From: Corallococcus coralloides DSM 2259
Lineage (GTDB): Bacteria > Myxococcota > Myxococcia > Myxococcales > Myxococcaceae
Direction: 5' to 3'
Length of the DNA stretch: 64,000 nucleotides
NCBI RefSeq assembly: GCF_000255295.1
Contig: NC_017030.1
Coordinates: forward strand, 5,394,001 to 5,458,000
Shown here one piece after another: positions 25,202 through 33,273 of the stretch; within the stretch, counting starts at the first letter, position 1; the number at the start of each line of letters is the position of its first letter. The notes beneath the pieces are model-generated. The model was not told where the DNA came from. It did not search any database and saw only the letters and a program-made list of their open reading frames with translations. A program made the position numbers and the translations under genes.

Positions 25202-25702
25202 TCAGGCCTCGTTCTCCGGAGGGCCACCCCGGAGCTGACACTCGCGACACAAGCCGTACAGCTCCATCTTGTGCGACGTCACCGTGAAGCCGTGCTTGCG
25301 CGCCACCGCGTCCTGGAGCGTCTCGATGCGGTCGTTCTCGAACTCCACGATGGTGCCGCAGCTCGTGCAGATGAGGTGGTCGTGGTGCTCGCGCCCCGCC
25401 GCCGCCTCGTAGCGCGTCTGCCCGTCACCGAAGTTGCGCGCGTGGGCCAGGCCGCACTCGTTGAGCAGCTTCATCGTCCGGTACACGGTGGCCACGGACA
25501 CCTTGGTGTCCTGCTCGCGCACCTTGTTCCACAGCTCCTCCACGGACAGGTGTCCGCCCACCTCGAAGAAGGTGTCGATGATGAGGCTGCGCTGGCGCGT
25601 GCTCTTCAGCCCGTGCTGGGCCATGTAGCGCGCCAGGACCTCGTCCTTGTCCTTGTCCGAGGGGCCGTGGGAGTGGGAGTGGCTGTGGTGATGGGTCGTC
25701 AT
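25202..25702 (-). CDS. Fur-family metalloregulator with His-rich N-terminus
   Basis: A 166-residue winged-helix regulator. The DNA-binding half has STRQRSLIIDTFFEVGGHLSVEELW and VATVYRTMKLL. The dimer/metal half carries REHHDHLICTSCGTIVEFEND, with a later CRECQL giving two CxxC knuckles. It could be Fur, PerR or Zur. Residues 3-11 form a His/Ser tract (HHHSHSHSH), unusual for the family and a possible extra metal site. ATG 25702 is preferred to a GTG six codons upstream. A perfect 7-bp dyad (25718-25736) lies just ahead of the start. Confidence 0.93.
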   Translation of the reverse strand: MTTHHHSHSHSHGPSDKDKDEVLARYMAQHGLKSTRQRSLIIDTFFEVGGHLSVEELWNKVREQDTKVSVATVYRTMKLLNECGLAHARNFGDGQTRYEAAAGREHHDHLICTSCGTIVEFENDRIETLQDAVARKHGFTVTSHKMELYGLCRECQLRGGPPENEA

Positions 25703-25717
25703 CTGCAATCTCTGAAG

Positions 25718-25736
25718 CACCCCATGTGTTGGGGTG
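25718..25736. promoter_or_regulatory. Inverted repeat upstream of the Fur-family gene
   Basis: CACCCCA and TGGGGTG flank a 5-nt loop, 16 nt upstream of the ATG. It may be an operator or a leader hairpin; it does not resemble a Fur box. Confidence 0.35.
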
Positions 25737-25871
25737 GGAATGCCTGCTCCCGCAAGACAATTTCGACGGCCGGCCTGGGCGAGCGCCCGCTCCCCCGCTG
25801 ACTACCACGGAGCCCGGTGTCTTCGGCTTGCGCCGCGCGTGAGCTGTTTACATTGAGGCCGGACTGGCTCA

Positions 25872-25899
25872 TTGACACCTGTCTGGCCGCGAAGATAGA
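25872..25899 (+). promoter_or_regulatory. Sigma-70-like promoter for the gene at 25941
   Basis: TTGACA (25872-25877) and GATAGA (25894-25899) are separated by 16 bp, and the start codon follows 41 nt later. The two hexamers match the housekeeping consensus in six and four positions. Confidence 0.5.
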
Positions 25900-25940
25900 G
25901 GCATCCGCCCTCGTAAACGAGCAATTTTCCGAACCTTTCC

Positions 25941-27182
25941 ATGATCAGTCCCTGGCAGAGAAGACGGCAGCCCGATGACGTACCCACCCCGGTGGCGGTG
26001 GCGGTGTCGGACTTCTGCCGACGCGCGAAGGCTCCGGCCCCCGCACAGCAGGTCCGCGAGGCGCTCGCGCTCCTCACGGAGGATGAGGACTTCCGGGTCC
26101 GCGCCCTCACGGACGGTGAACCCGAGACGTCCCCCCTGGGGCCCTTCGCCGTGGTGGACATCCTGCGCGGCGTGACGCCGGCGCTCGCGGCCCAGCGCCA
26201 GGAGTGCGGCTACTACGACGTGGCGCAGGAGCTGGTCCAGGTGCGCGAGGAGAAGACGCCGCCCCCCGCGCCCGCTCCCACGACGCCCGTGTTCGCGCTC
26301 CCCACCCCTCCTTCCGAGGAGACGGACGCGAAGACGGGCCGCCGCAAGAGCGCCAAGGCGGAGGCCGCCGCCGTCCAGGAGCGCATCGCGCCCAAGAAGC
26401 GCGCCGCCGACGCGGAGGACGCCGACACCGCCGCGCCCGCCCCGGCACCCCAGGCGCCCCAGGAAGAAGAAGAGGCCCCGCGCTTCCTCAAGCGCGAGCT
26501 GCCCCGCCCCCGCGGCCGCTTCACCCGCGTGGAAGCCCAGCGACTGTCGTTCTTCGAACTAACGCGCGCGGAGGGCAAGGAGACGCTGGAGGCCGCCATC
26601 GAGGCCACGGAGCACCGGTACTCACTTCTGCGCACGCTGGAGCACCGCTACAACGGCCCGCGCGGTGAGCTGACCCAGGTCGACATGGAGAACGTGCTGC
26701 GCCAGCACGGCATCATGGAGTCGCTGGAGGCCCGCGAGCGCCACAACATCGAGACCGCCTACGCGTCCCAGCGCGGCGCCACCGGCCGGGTGGCCTGGGC
26801 GCTCGGCCTGTCCCCCAGCGAGCTGCAGCGGCTCACGCACGCGCTCAAGCTGGAAGAGGTGGTGGAGGCCCTGCGCGAGCGCTTCCGCAACGAGGTGCTG
26901 GCCACGGGCCACCTCACCCACCGGCTGGATCTGCTCGGCCGGGACAAGTACCTGGTGGACCTGGGCATCCAGAAGCGCTTCGCCGACGCGCTCCGCAAGG
27001 AGCTGGAGCGGCTGGCGAAGGACGCCCTGCCGGACGCCACGGATCTCCACTCGCTGGCCAACGTCGTGGGTCGCAAGCACGGCGCGCCCGCGGAGCTTGT
27101 CACCCGCGCCTTCGAACGCCTGAACCTGACGGAAGGCCTGCGCAAGCAGCTGTCCGCCCAGGCCCAATCCCCTTCGAACTGA
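25941..27182 (+). CDS. Conserved-looking protein with Pro-rich linker and Fis-like helix-turn-helix, unknown function
   Basis: A 413-residue cytoplasmic protein. Residues 1-100 form a compact N-terminal domain, and about 105-190 are a Pro/Ala/Glu/Lys-rich linker. From about 200 it is helical. NVLRQHGIMESLEARERHNI followed by GATGRVAWALGLSPSELQRL resembles the C-terminal HTH of Fis/NtrC proteins (GN..AAA.LGIS...L), suggesting DNA binding. The last 100 residues are Leu/Arg/Glu helices. I cannot assign a family. It has its own promoter-like sequence and is followed after 25 nt by the FmdB-type gene. Confidence 0.75.
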   Translation: MISPWQRRRQPDDVPTPVAVAVSDFCRRAKAPAPAQQVREALALLTEDEDFRVRALTDGEPETSPLGPFAVVDILRGVTPALAAQRQECGYYDVAQELVQVREEKTPPPAPAPTTPVFALPTPPSEETDAKTGRRKSAKAEAAAVQERIAPKKRAADAEDADTAAPAPAPQAPQEEEEAPRFLKRELPRPRGRFTRVEAQRLSFFELTRAEGKETLEAAIEATEHRYSLLRTLEHRYNGPRGELTQVDMENVLRQHGIMESLEARERHNIETAYASQRGATGRVAWALGLSPSELQRLTHALKLEEVVEALRERFRNEVLATGHLTHRLDLLGRDKYLVDLGIQKRFADALRKELERLAKDALPDATDLHSLANVVGRKHGAPAELVTRAFERLNLTEGLRKQLSAQAQSPSN

Positions 27183-27207
27183 CTCAACGAGACGAGGTAC
27201 CCACCCC

Positions 27208-27537
27208 ATGCCCATCTACGAGTACGGCTGCTCGGCCTGTGGAAAGACCATCGACGTCCTGCAGAAGATGTCCGACCCGACGCCCCCCGCCTGCACCGCG
27301 TGCGGCGCCCAGGGCACGCTGAGCAAGCAGGTCAGCCGCTCCAGCTTCCACCTCAAGGGTGGCGGCTGGTACTCGGACCTGTACGGCTCCACGAAGAAGG
27401 ACGGCGGCGGTTCGTCGTCGTCCTCCTCATCGTCGTCGTCCGCGGCTTCTTCGTCGTCGAGCAGCGGCACGAGCGCGGCGGCCAGCGCTCCCGCGGCCGC
27501 GCCGAGCACGCCGTCCGCGTCCGGCGACAAGTCGTAG
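27208..27537 (+). CDS. FmdB-family zinc-ribbon protein with poly-Ser tail
   Basis: A 109-residue protein. The N-terminus MPIYEYGCSACGKTIDVLQK ... CTACGAQG is the classic FmdB putative regulatory domain with two CxxC knuckles; LSKQVSRSSFHLKGGGWYSDLY is the normal continuation. After residue 65 the family region ends and an unbroken Ser-rich tract (two runs of ten and six Ser) with Ala/Pro follows, presumably disordered. Role of the family is poorly known; it often accompanies metabolic or transport genes. Good coding start with an ATG 25 nt after the previous stop. Confidence 0.9.
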   Translation: MPIYEYGCSACGKTIDVLQKMSDPTPPACTACGAQGTLSKQVSRSSFHLKGGGWYSDLYGSTKKDGGGSSSSSSSSSSAASSSSSSGTSAAASAPAAAPSTPSASGDKS

Positions 27538-27612
27538 CGCCCCAGGCTCCACCGTTCCACCGCCCCCGGCTGAAAATTCGCTGGGGGCGCGGGGAGGCCG
27601 CAGACTTCACGC

Positions 27613-27816
27613 GTGCCCTTTCCTCCCTCGAAGCGTCCCCCCCGCCACTGCGCGCTGTGCGGCCATCCGGAGCTGACGGATGCGCGGGGGCAGGGGCGGT
27701 TCCTCCTGGTCGCGGACCCGCATGGGCGCGGTCCCGTGTGTCCTCCGCAGCGCGGCTGCCGCAACGGCAAGCTCGCGGCGTCGGACACGCCGGCGCTGAC
27801 GCAGGCCATCCGCTAG
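27613..27816 (+). CDS. Small Cys-containing protein, unknown
   Basis: A 67-residue GTG-start frame. HCALCGHPEL near residue 12 and VCPPQRGC near 43 give four Cys that could bind a metal. RFLLVADPHGRGPVC loosely recalls the YlxR RNA-binding family (GRG motif), but the match is weak. A GGGAGG lies about 15 nt upstream of the start, farther than ideal. Codon bias supports coding. Confidence is limited by size. Confidence 0.5.
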   Translation: MPFPPSKRPPRHCALCGHPELTDARGQGRFLLVADPHGRGPVCPPQRGCRNGKLAASDTPALTQAIR

Positions 27817-27869
27817 GCTAAGCAGACACCTGAAAGCGCGCGCGTCCATCCCGCGTGCCTCCAGGTGCC

Positions 27870-28379
27870 ATGCCGCGTTCCTTCCGCTCGCTGTCGTCCC
27901 TGTTCCTGGTGCCGCTCGTGGCCGCCGTCTCCGTCGGCTGCGCGTCCGCCACCCGCATGTCCCCCGAGGATCGCGCCGCGTTGGACCGCGGCCTCAGCGG
28001 CCCGGACGCGGAGCAGTACCTGCGCGTCTCCGCCTACCTGACGCCCTTCTTCGGGGACGCATCCAAGCGGCTGCTCACGCCCTACCCGCCGGAGGACGTG
28101 CGGCTGGTGGACGACACCCAGGGCAAGCCCATCAACCCCGGCCCCATCCAGGCCACCCTCCCCGCCGGCTCGCGTGTGCGGATCACCAAGGTGGAGTTCC
28201 CCACCGCGTGGGTCGTCACCGAGCGCGTCCTCTACTCCCCGCGCACCTGGCCGTGGGTGTACGTGACCGTGGAGGGCGCGCCCGCGGGCGAGCAGGTGGT
28301 GCTGGTGCTGCCGCCGAACCTGGACCGGCAGGACGCGTTCCGCGCGGAGCTGGGGAACACGCTGTCACCCCACCGCTGA
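27870..28379 (+). CDS. Lipoprotein, apparently truncated by a frameshift
   Basis: A 169-residue frame with a signal peptide and lipobox VSVGCAS. The middle has EQYLRVSAYLTPFFGDASKR and an SH3-like beta stretch with ATLPAGSRVRITKVEFP. It ends abruptly after NTLSPHR. In the -1 frame the coding signal continues without a gap (28380-28621) into a BamE-like domain. A missing base in the CCCC run near 28368-28371 would join the two parts into one protein of about 249 residues. ATG 27870 is preferred over GTG 27855. Confidence 0.65.
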   Translation: MPRSFRSLSSLFLVPLVAAVSVGCASATRMSPEDRAALDRGLSGPDAEQYLRVSAYLTPFFGDASKRLLTPYPPEDVRLVDDTQGKPINPGPIQATLPAGSRVRITKVEFPTAWVVTERVLYSPRTWPWVYVTVEGAPAGEQVVLVLPPNLDRQDAFRAELGNTLSPHR

Positions 28380-28621
28380 CGCAGCAGCTCAACGGCTTCA
28401 GCGCGGCGGTGAGGGAGGCCGTGCGCACCAAGACGCTGGTGCCGGACATGCCCGCGGACGCGGTGCGCATGGCCTGGGGCCCGCCGGAGTCCGTGCGCCG
28501 CACGCTGGAGGGCACCGCGAAGAACGAGGAGTGGCGCTACACCGGCGAACGCCGCAAGGTGTTCCTCACCGACGGGAAGCTGGTGCGCGCGGAGGAGGCA
28601 GGCAAGGCCATCCTGCCCTGA
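28380..28621 (+). pseudogene. Displaced 3' part of the lipoprotein gene (SmpA/BamE-like)
   Basis: Continuous coding sequence in the -1 frame relative to the preceding gene. It reads PLTQQLNGFSAAVREAVRTK, then a segment with MPADAVRMAWGPPESVRR and WRYTGERRKVFLTDGKLVRA. The pattern, a short helix, wGpP and a strand ending in dGkl, is that of SmpA/OmlA/BamE-like domains. No good ribosome site or start precedes it; GTG 28409 or ATG 28448 would be possible but poor. Either a real frameshift or a sequencing error; if real, the C-terminal domain is lost. Confidence 0.6.
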
Positions 28622-28637
28622 TGCGCCTGGCGCCCGT

Positions 28638-29372
28638 CTAGCGCCGGCCGCCGCGGCGGTGCTGCTTCTTGCCGCCGCCGCCACCGCCCTTGCGCTGGGC
28701 CTGGGCCTCGCCCGGCCGGGTGAGGCGGGGCAGCTCACCGGCCATCACCGGCCAGTAGTCGCCCTTGAAGAGCTCCTCCACCAGCTGCGCCTGGGTGAGC
28801 ACGTCGCGCTTGAAGAAGGTGGCGCCGCGGCCCATCTCGTCCAGGGAGCCGCGCGCGTCGCTGCCGCCCACGCAGGGCACCTTGAGGACGTCCGCGGCCT
28901 CCACGGCCAGGTCGTTGGCCGTCTGCTTCACCTTGGCGTTGTAGCCCTCCACGGCGCACAGCACGCCGGACAGCGAGCGCACGTAGTCCATGGCGGGGTT
29001 GGGCACGTCACGGTCGAAGGGGCGGGCCGCGACGATGGCCGCGCCCAGCGCCTTCACCTTGGGCAGGCACTCGGCGGCGCTCCAGGGCTTCTCCCGGTTG
29101 CTGCCCCACATCTGCACGGGCTCCGGCGCCAGCTCCGGCTTCGGGAAGAAGCACAGGTACTGGCCCCGGTCCGTGACGAGCTCCAGGCCCACGAAGACCT
29201 TCACCTTGGACTTCGCGCCGATCTCGAACAGCTCGTCGCAGCCGTCCTGGGTGTTCGTCTCGGTGAACGCCACCGCGTCCAGGCCGAACATGGCCGCCCG
29301 CTCCAGCACGGCGCGCGGCTCCAGGTCGCACCCCTTGGACAGGTGGGAATGGGCGTGTAGGTCGATGAGCAT
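28638..29372 (-). CDS. PHP-domain metal-dependent phosphoesterase
   Basis: A 244-residue protein of the PHP superfamily. The N-terminus MLIDLHAHSHLSKGCDLEPR carries the D-x-H-x-H metal site, FTETNT and a conserved Glu follow, and VGGSDARGSLDEMG supplies the C-terminal metal Asp. The usual nearby His is not obvious, so some ligands may differ. The C-terminal 30 residues are a basic Gly/Lys/Arg tail (KGGGGGGKKQHRRGGRR), which may bind nucleic acid or phosphate. Such proteins hydrolyse phosphodiesters or nucleotides; the substrate is unknown. It converges with the frameshifted lipoprotein gene. Confidence 0.88.
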   Translation of the reverse strand: MLIDLHAHSHLSKGCDLEPRAVLERAAMFGLDAVAFTETNTQDGCDELFEIGAKSKVKVFVGLELVTDRGQYLCFFPKPELAPEPVQMWGSNREKPWSAAECLPKVKALGAAIVAARPFDRDVPNPAMDYVRSLSGVLCAVEGYNAKVKQTANDLAVEAADVLKVPCVGGSDARGSLDEMGRGATFFKRDVLTQAQLVEELFKGDYWPVMAGELPRLTRPGEAQAQRKGGGGGGKKQHRRGGRR

Positions 29373-29430
29373 GGGCGACGCGTGCCTAACAGGCCTCCCC
29401 GGGCCTGTCGAGCCCGCGCGCTCGAGGCCC

Positions 29431-29700
29431 TCAGGCGTACGCGTAGGACTGGAAGTTGCCCTGCTTGGCCTGGCTGTTCTTCTCCTCGTACGTGCGGATG
29501 AGGTAGCCCATCAGCATCAGCGAGGACGTGTTCTCCAGCACCCGGGACGGATCCTTGGAGATGAGGTTGGCGCTGTAGTTCAGGAAGAACTGCGCCAGCT
29601 CCTCGCCCGCTTCCTTCACGATGAGGGCGTTGAGCGCACTCGGCTCCATGGTGCGGATGGTGTTGATGAAATCGACCGCCAGGTCCTTCTTCGTCTTCAT
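29431..29700 (-). CDS. Small conserved-looking helical protein, unknown
   Basis: An 89-residue acidic helical protein: KKDLAVDFINTIRTMEPSAL at the start, then Leu/Asn-rich helices and a C-terminal QGNFQSYAYA. No family recognised. The ATG at 29700 has AGGA eight nt upstream, better than the GTG two codons before it. The upstream 255 nt separates it from the divergent small gene at 29956, which has a strong promoter. Confidence 0.7.
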   Translation of the reverse strand: MKTKKDLAVDFINTIRTMEPSALNALIVKEAGEELAQFFLNYSANLISKDPSRVLENTSSLMLMGYLIRTYEEKNSQAKQGNFQSYAYA

Positions 29701-29881
29701 GTCCACGGTCCTGCCCCCTTTTTCCGCCCATGCCCTGGAGCCGGAAATGGCCCCGAGCCCCGCCCCAATCCACGAACCGGGTGCGACCGGGTGAACCTAT
29801 GCATGCCGGTGCACCTGCAAACCCCCACCCCGCCGCGCCCCCCGCTCCCTCGCGGATCACGACTTTTGGACCGCAGCATTT

Positions 29882-29911
29882 TTGACACCCCGAAACGGCG
29901 TGTGCGATAAC
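29882..29911 (+). promoter_or_regulatory. Sigma-70 promoter for the gene at 29956
   Basis: A perfect -35 TTGACA (29882-29887), an 18-bp spacer and GATAAC (29906-29911), leaving a leader of about 37-40 nt to the ATG. One of the most canonical promoters in the window. Confidence 0.7.
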
Positions 29912-29955
29912 CCCCGGTCAAGCCTTTTCTCACCACCCACAAGGAGTGGCAGGCG

Positions 29956-30150
29956 ATGTTCACGGGCGTGAAGGTCTTCTCCGCGACGAAGGCCAAGGAG
30001 CGGGAAGAGTTGGGTGAGAACGTCACCCGCTGGATCAAGAGCAACGCGGACCTGGAGATCGTGGACCGGGTCGTCTGCCAGTCCTCTGACAACGAGTTCC
30101 ACTGCTACACGCTGGTGCTCTTCTACAAGCACGCGAAGCCGCCGGCCTGA
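29956..30150 (+). CDS. Small protein of 64 residues, unknown
   Basis: Begins MFTGVKVFSATKAKEREELG and contains NVTRWIKSNADLEIVDRVV, then a beta-rich end (EFHCYTLVLFYKH). The alternation suggests a small alpha/beta fold. AAGGAG lies about 10 nt before the ATG, a near-consensus promoter precedes it, and a strong terminator follows, so it is a monocistronic, probably well-expressed gene. No function can be assigned. Confidence 0.8.
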   Translation: MFTGVKVFSATKAKEREELGENVTRWIKSNADLEIVDRVVCQSSDNEFHCYTLVLFYKHAKPPA

Positions 30151-30180
30151 CCGCCGCTCAAGGCTCCTCGACTCCTCCCG

Positions 30181-30244
30181 GGCCCGTCCTCTTTCCGGCC
30201 ATGCACCTTTCCGGTGCGTGCGGGGAGGCCGGGCCTTTCTGTTT
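30181..30244 (+). terminator. Intrinsic terminator after the 64-residue gene
   Basis: GGCCCG (30181-30186) pairs with CGGGCC (30230-30235). Inner stems are CCTC with GAGG, and GCACC (30203-30207) with GGTGC (30213-30217). A T-rich run (tttctgttt) follows at 30236-30244. Confidence 0.65.
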
Positions 30245-30253
30245 CCGTATGTT

Positions 30254-31642
30254 ATGGTCCGCGCCGTGGCGCGCTTCGGGGACGACAGCGGGGAGGAAGA
30301 CCGGCAGCTGCGCACGGACGCCCTGCCGGCGATGCGCTCGGCGCGGGTGCGGGTACGGCTGCTGGTGCTGTCCGGCCCGGACGCGGGCCAGAGCTACCCG
30401 CTGGCGCCCGGACGCTACCGGGTGGGCGCGGACGCCAGCTCGGATGTGATCATCGCGGACCGGGCGGTGTCTCGCAGCCACCTGCTGCTGGACGTGCGCG
30501 AGGACAGCATCCAGGCGGTGGACGTGGGCTCGCGCAACGGCTCGTTCTGCGAGGGCATGCGCTTCACCACCCTGGAGGTGCGCCCCGGCGCGGTGCTCAC
30601 GCTGGGCACGACGGAGCTGAAGCTCGTCCCGGAGGGAGAGAAGGCGCACGCCCTGCCCCTGTCCAACCGGGAACGCTTCGGCAACCTGGTGGGCCAGAGC
30701 CGCCGGATGCGCGAGGTGTTCACCCTGCTGGAGCGCGTGGCCCAGGGCGAGTCCGACGTGCTCATCCAGGGCGAGACGGGCACCGGCAAGGAGCTGTGCG
30801 CGGAAGGCCTGCACCTGCATGGCGGGCGCTCCAAGGGGCCCTTCGTCATCGTGGACCTGGCGGGCGTGGCGCCGCAGCTCCTGGAGTCGGAGCTGTTCGG
30901 CCACGTGAAGGGCGCCTTCACCGGCGCGCAGGCGGACCGGGCGGGCGCCTTCGAGCGCGCCCATGGCGGCACCCTCTTCCTGGATGAGGTGGGCGAGCTG
31001 CCCCTGGAGGTGCAGCCCCGGCTGTTGCGCGCGCTGGAGCGCCGGCAGGTGAAGCGGGTGGGCGCCAACGACTACCGCTCGGTGAACGTGCGGGTGGTGG
31101 CGGCCACGCACCAGGACCTGGAGGGCGCGGTGAAGGCGGGCCGCTTCCGCGGCGACCTGTTCCACCGGCTCGCGGTGCTGCGCGCGACGCTGCCGCCCCT
31201 GCGCGAGCGCCCGGAGGACATCCCGCTGCTCATCGACACCGTGCTGGAGCGGATGGGCAAGCCGCCCAGTGCCCTGTCGGACCAGACGCGCGCCCTGCTC
31301 GCCCAGTACCCGTGGCCGGGCAACGTGCGGGAGCTGCGCAACGTGGTGGACCGGGTGGTGAGCCTGGGCGAGTCCGCGCTGCCGGAGCTGCCGGACACGC
31401 CGCCCCCGCGCCCTGCCCTGTCGCCGGACCTGGACCCGGAGGACACGCTGTCGCTGGCGCTGGAGCTGCCCTTCAAGGAAGCGAAGGAGCGCCTCATCGA
31501 AGGCTTCGAGCGCGACTACCTGCGCACGCTCCTCGAGCGCTGCGGCGGCAACGTCTCCAAGGCGTCGCGCGAGGCGGGCATCGACCGCGTCTACCTGCGG
31601 AAGCTGCTGCGCAAGCACGGGCTGGTGTCCGGCCCGGACTGA
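30254..31642 (+). CDS. FHA-domain sigma-54-dependent transcriptional activator
   Basis: A 462-residue enhancer-binding protein. An N-terminal FHA domain (about residues 30-120; GRYRVGADASSDVIIADRAV, SRSHLLL, DVGSRNGSF) replaces the usual receiver and should read phospho-Thr from a Ser/Thr kinase. The AAA+ domain has Walker A GETGTGKE, the sigma-54 contact loop KGAFTGAQ intact, Walker B GGTLFLDEVGEL, and the arginine finger region ending FRGDLFHRL. A Fis-type HTH closes it (NVSKASREAGIDRVYLRKLL). FHA-linked activators are a myxobacterial speciality. ATG 30254 is used. It stands alone between terminators and the next lipoprotein gene. Confidence 0.94.
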   Translation: MVRAVARFGDDSGEEDRQLRTDALPAMRSARVRVRLLVLSGPDAGQSYPLAPGRYRVGADASSDVIIADRAVSRSHLLLDVREDSIQAVDVGSRNGSFCEGMRFTTLEVRPGAVLTLGTTELKLVPEGEKAHALPLSNRERFGNLVGQSRRMREVFTLLERVAQGESDVLIQGETGTGKELCAEGLHLHGGRSKGPFVIVDLAGVAPQLLESELFGHVKGAFTGAQADRAGAFERAHGGTLFLDEVGELPLEVQPRLLRALERRQVKRVGANDYRSVNVRVVAATHQDLEGAVKAGRFRGDLFHRLAVLRATLPPLRERPEDIPLLIDTVLERMGKPPSALSDQTRALLAQYPWPGNVRELRNVVDRVVSLGESALPELPDTPPPRPALSPDLDPEDTLSLALELPFKEAKERLIEGFERDYLRTLLERCGGNVSKASREAGIDRVYLRKLLRKHGLVSGPD

Positions 31643-31780
31643 CGGCGGTCCCCTGCCCCCACTCGCGGTCGCGGTCCCCGTGGCCCGGGTGACACTGGGG
31701 CGGGCCTCCCTGCCGGGGGTGGTTGTCGGACCGGGTTTCCGCCCCATCTTGGGAGCACCAACGCACGAGAGGTGGGTGCC

Positions 31781-32251
31781 ATGCGCCAGGGATGGGGGAG
31801 GTGGCTGTTCGTCGTCGGAGGGCTCGTGCTGGGCGTCAGCGCGTGCCAGTCGCGGGACGGGGTCGTCGCGGAGAGCGGCCTGGTGCCGCCGCTCGCGGTG
31901 CTCTCGCCCCGGGCGGAGCTTCCCACGGAGGAAGGCACCGGCGGGAGCGGAAGCGCGGGCGCGGTGGTGGCCGAGGACGTGCCGGACTTCTACGGCACGG
32001 TGACGCTCTCGGGCGCGCGGGGCTTCACGGTGCGGGACGACGACGGCGTGGAGCGGCCCTTCGTGGTGGCGCCGTCCACGCGAATCCTGCGCGACGGCAA
32101 GCGCGTGGCCCGCGCCCAGCTGCACCCGGGCGTGCTGGTGCACACGACCTACGGCGAGCGGCTGGGGTCGTGGGTGGCCACGGACGTGGAGATCTACTCC
32201 GGCACGCCGTCGCGGGATTTGACGGCGACGGCGACGCCGGTGAAGCGCTGA
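31781..32251 (+). CDS. Small lipoprotein, unknown function
   Basis: A 156-residue lipoprotein (VLGVSACQS lipobox). After a Gly/Ser-rich spacer comes a beta domain (DFYGTVTLSGARGFTVRDDD ... LVHTTYGERLG) that looks like an OB- or SH3-like barrel reminiscent of DUF5666-type repeats. ATG 31781 is chosen with GAGAGGTG at about 7-nt spacing. Its end is 16 nt from the convergent lipoprotein gene. Confidence 0.75.
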   Translation: MRQGWGRWLFVVGGLVLGVSACQSRDGVVAESGLVPPLAVLSPRAELPTEEGTGGSGSAGAVVAEDVPDFYGTVTLSGARGFTVRDDDGVERPFVVAPSTRILRDGKRVARAQLHPGVLVHTTYGERLGSWVATDVEIYSGTPSRDLTATATPVKR

Positions 32252-32267
32252 CGGGCGCGGCGGCCCG

Positions 32268-33233
32268 TCAGTAGACGGCGAGCGCCTGCGGCAGGTGGTA
32301 GCTGACGATGGTGAGCACGGGGATCTTCGGGCCCTCGTCCTCGTCGTCGGTGGTCATGCCGGAGGTGACGCGCAGGCCGTCGAAGCGCGCGAGGATGACG
32401 TAGTCGCGGCGGGTCTCCAGGAAGGGATCCGGCGCGGCCAGCCGGCCCAGGGCTTCACGGCCGGTCTCCTCGGAGAGGTTGTCGTAGTTGCGCTCGGAGG
32501 CGGACTGGGTGGTGCTCTCGCGCGTGAAGATGGAGCCACCCACGCGGCCCTCGCCGGTGATCGCCGTCCGTCCGCCCAGGTCGCCAGAGGCCTCCGTGAC
32601 GGTGTCGGTGGTGTAGGCGACGCCGACCTCACGGCGGGAGGCCACGGACTGGAGGCCCTGCTCCACCAGCCACAGCGTGGGGCGCTCCCCTTCCGAGCGC
32701 TGGTCGGCCACCTGCGCGCGCATGAGCACGTAGCGGCCGCGGTAGGTGTCCGGCTGGGCGACGGCGGACGCGAGCGAGAAGATGGGCACCTTGCGCGCGT
32801 GGAGCAGGCGCAGCTCGCCGTCCACGCTGCCGCCGCGCTGGGCCACCACGCGGGCGATGAGGTTGGCGGCGTCCGGACGGACGCGCAGGTCCTCCGTCCA
32901 CGCGCTGCCCAGCACGGCGCCCAGCTGGGTGAAGCCAGGGGCCTCCGCGCACACCTTCAAGGCCAGCCACGCGTCGTCGCGAGAGGTCGCCTGGAGCCTG
33001 CGGGCGGCGGCCTCGCACGCGGCGGGCGTGGAGTAGCGGGCCAGGAACGCGCGGGCGTCATGCGGCGACACGGGCGGTTCCTCGGCGGCGACGGAGCGTC
33101 GGGGCGCGGGGGGCGGAGTCTGCGGCGGAGGCGAGTCCGTGAGGGCACGGTCCTCCAGCGCGACGTGGGAGTGGGAGGCACCGCAGCCGGTGGCGAGTGC
33201 ACCCAGGAGGGTCAGCAACGGAAGACGGGGCAT
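32268..33233 (-). CDS. Predicted lipoprotein, unknown
   Basis: A 321-residue protein with signal peptide and lipobox LATGCGA. A Pro/Ala-rich spacer (residues 30-55) precedes a helical part (ARAFLARYSTPAACEAAARR) and a beta-rich second half with PDTYRGRYVLMRAQVADQRS, ending in IPVLTIVSYHLPQALAVY. The second half is OB-like by eye. No family recognised. It follows a Cys-rich secreted protein on the same strand after 40 nt. Confidence 0.72.
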   Translation of the reverse strand: MPRLPLLTLLGALATGCGASHSHVALEDRALTDSPPPQTPPPAPRRSVAAEEPPVSPHDARAFLARYSTPAACEAAARRLQATSRDDAWLALKVCAEAPGFTQLGAVLGSAWTEDLRVRPDAANLIARVVAQRGGSVDGELRLLHARKVPIFSLASAVAQPDTYRGRYVLMRAQVADQRSEGERPTLWLVEQGLQSVASRREVGVAYTTDTVTEASGDLGGRTAITGEGRVGGSIFTRESTTQSASERNYDNLSEETGREALGRLAAPDPFLETRRDYVILARFDGLRVTSGMTTDDEDEGPKIPVLTIVSYHLPQALAVY

Positions 33234-33273
33234 GGCGCGGGGCTCCTTGAAGTGCGACAGCTCGGTGGGCGCG

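Noticed and set aside
27400-27460. Poly-Ser run in the FmdB-type protein as a sign of a frameshift
   Set aside because: The frame stays open, the codons are varied (tcg, tcc, tca) and a poly-Ser/Ala tail is plausible.
29730-29860. Possible tRNA or structured RNA in the gap before the promoter at 29882
   Set aside because: No cloverleaf arms or conserved TTCGA-type loop could be drawn.
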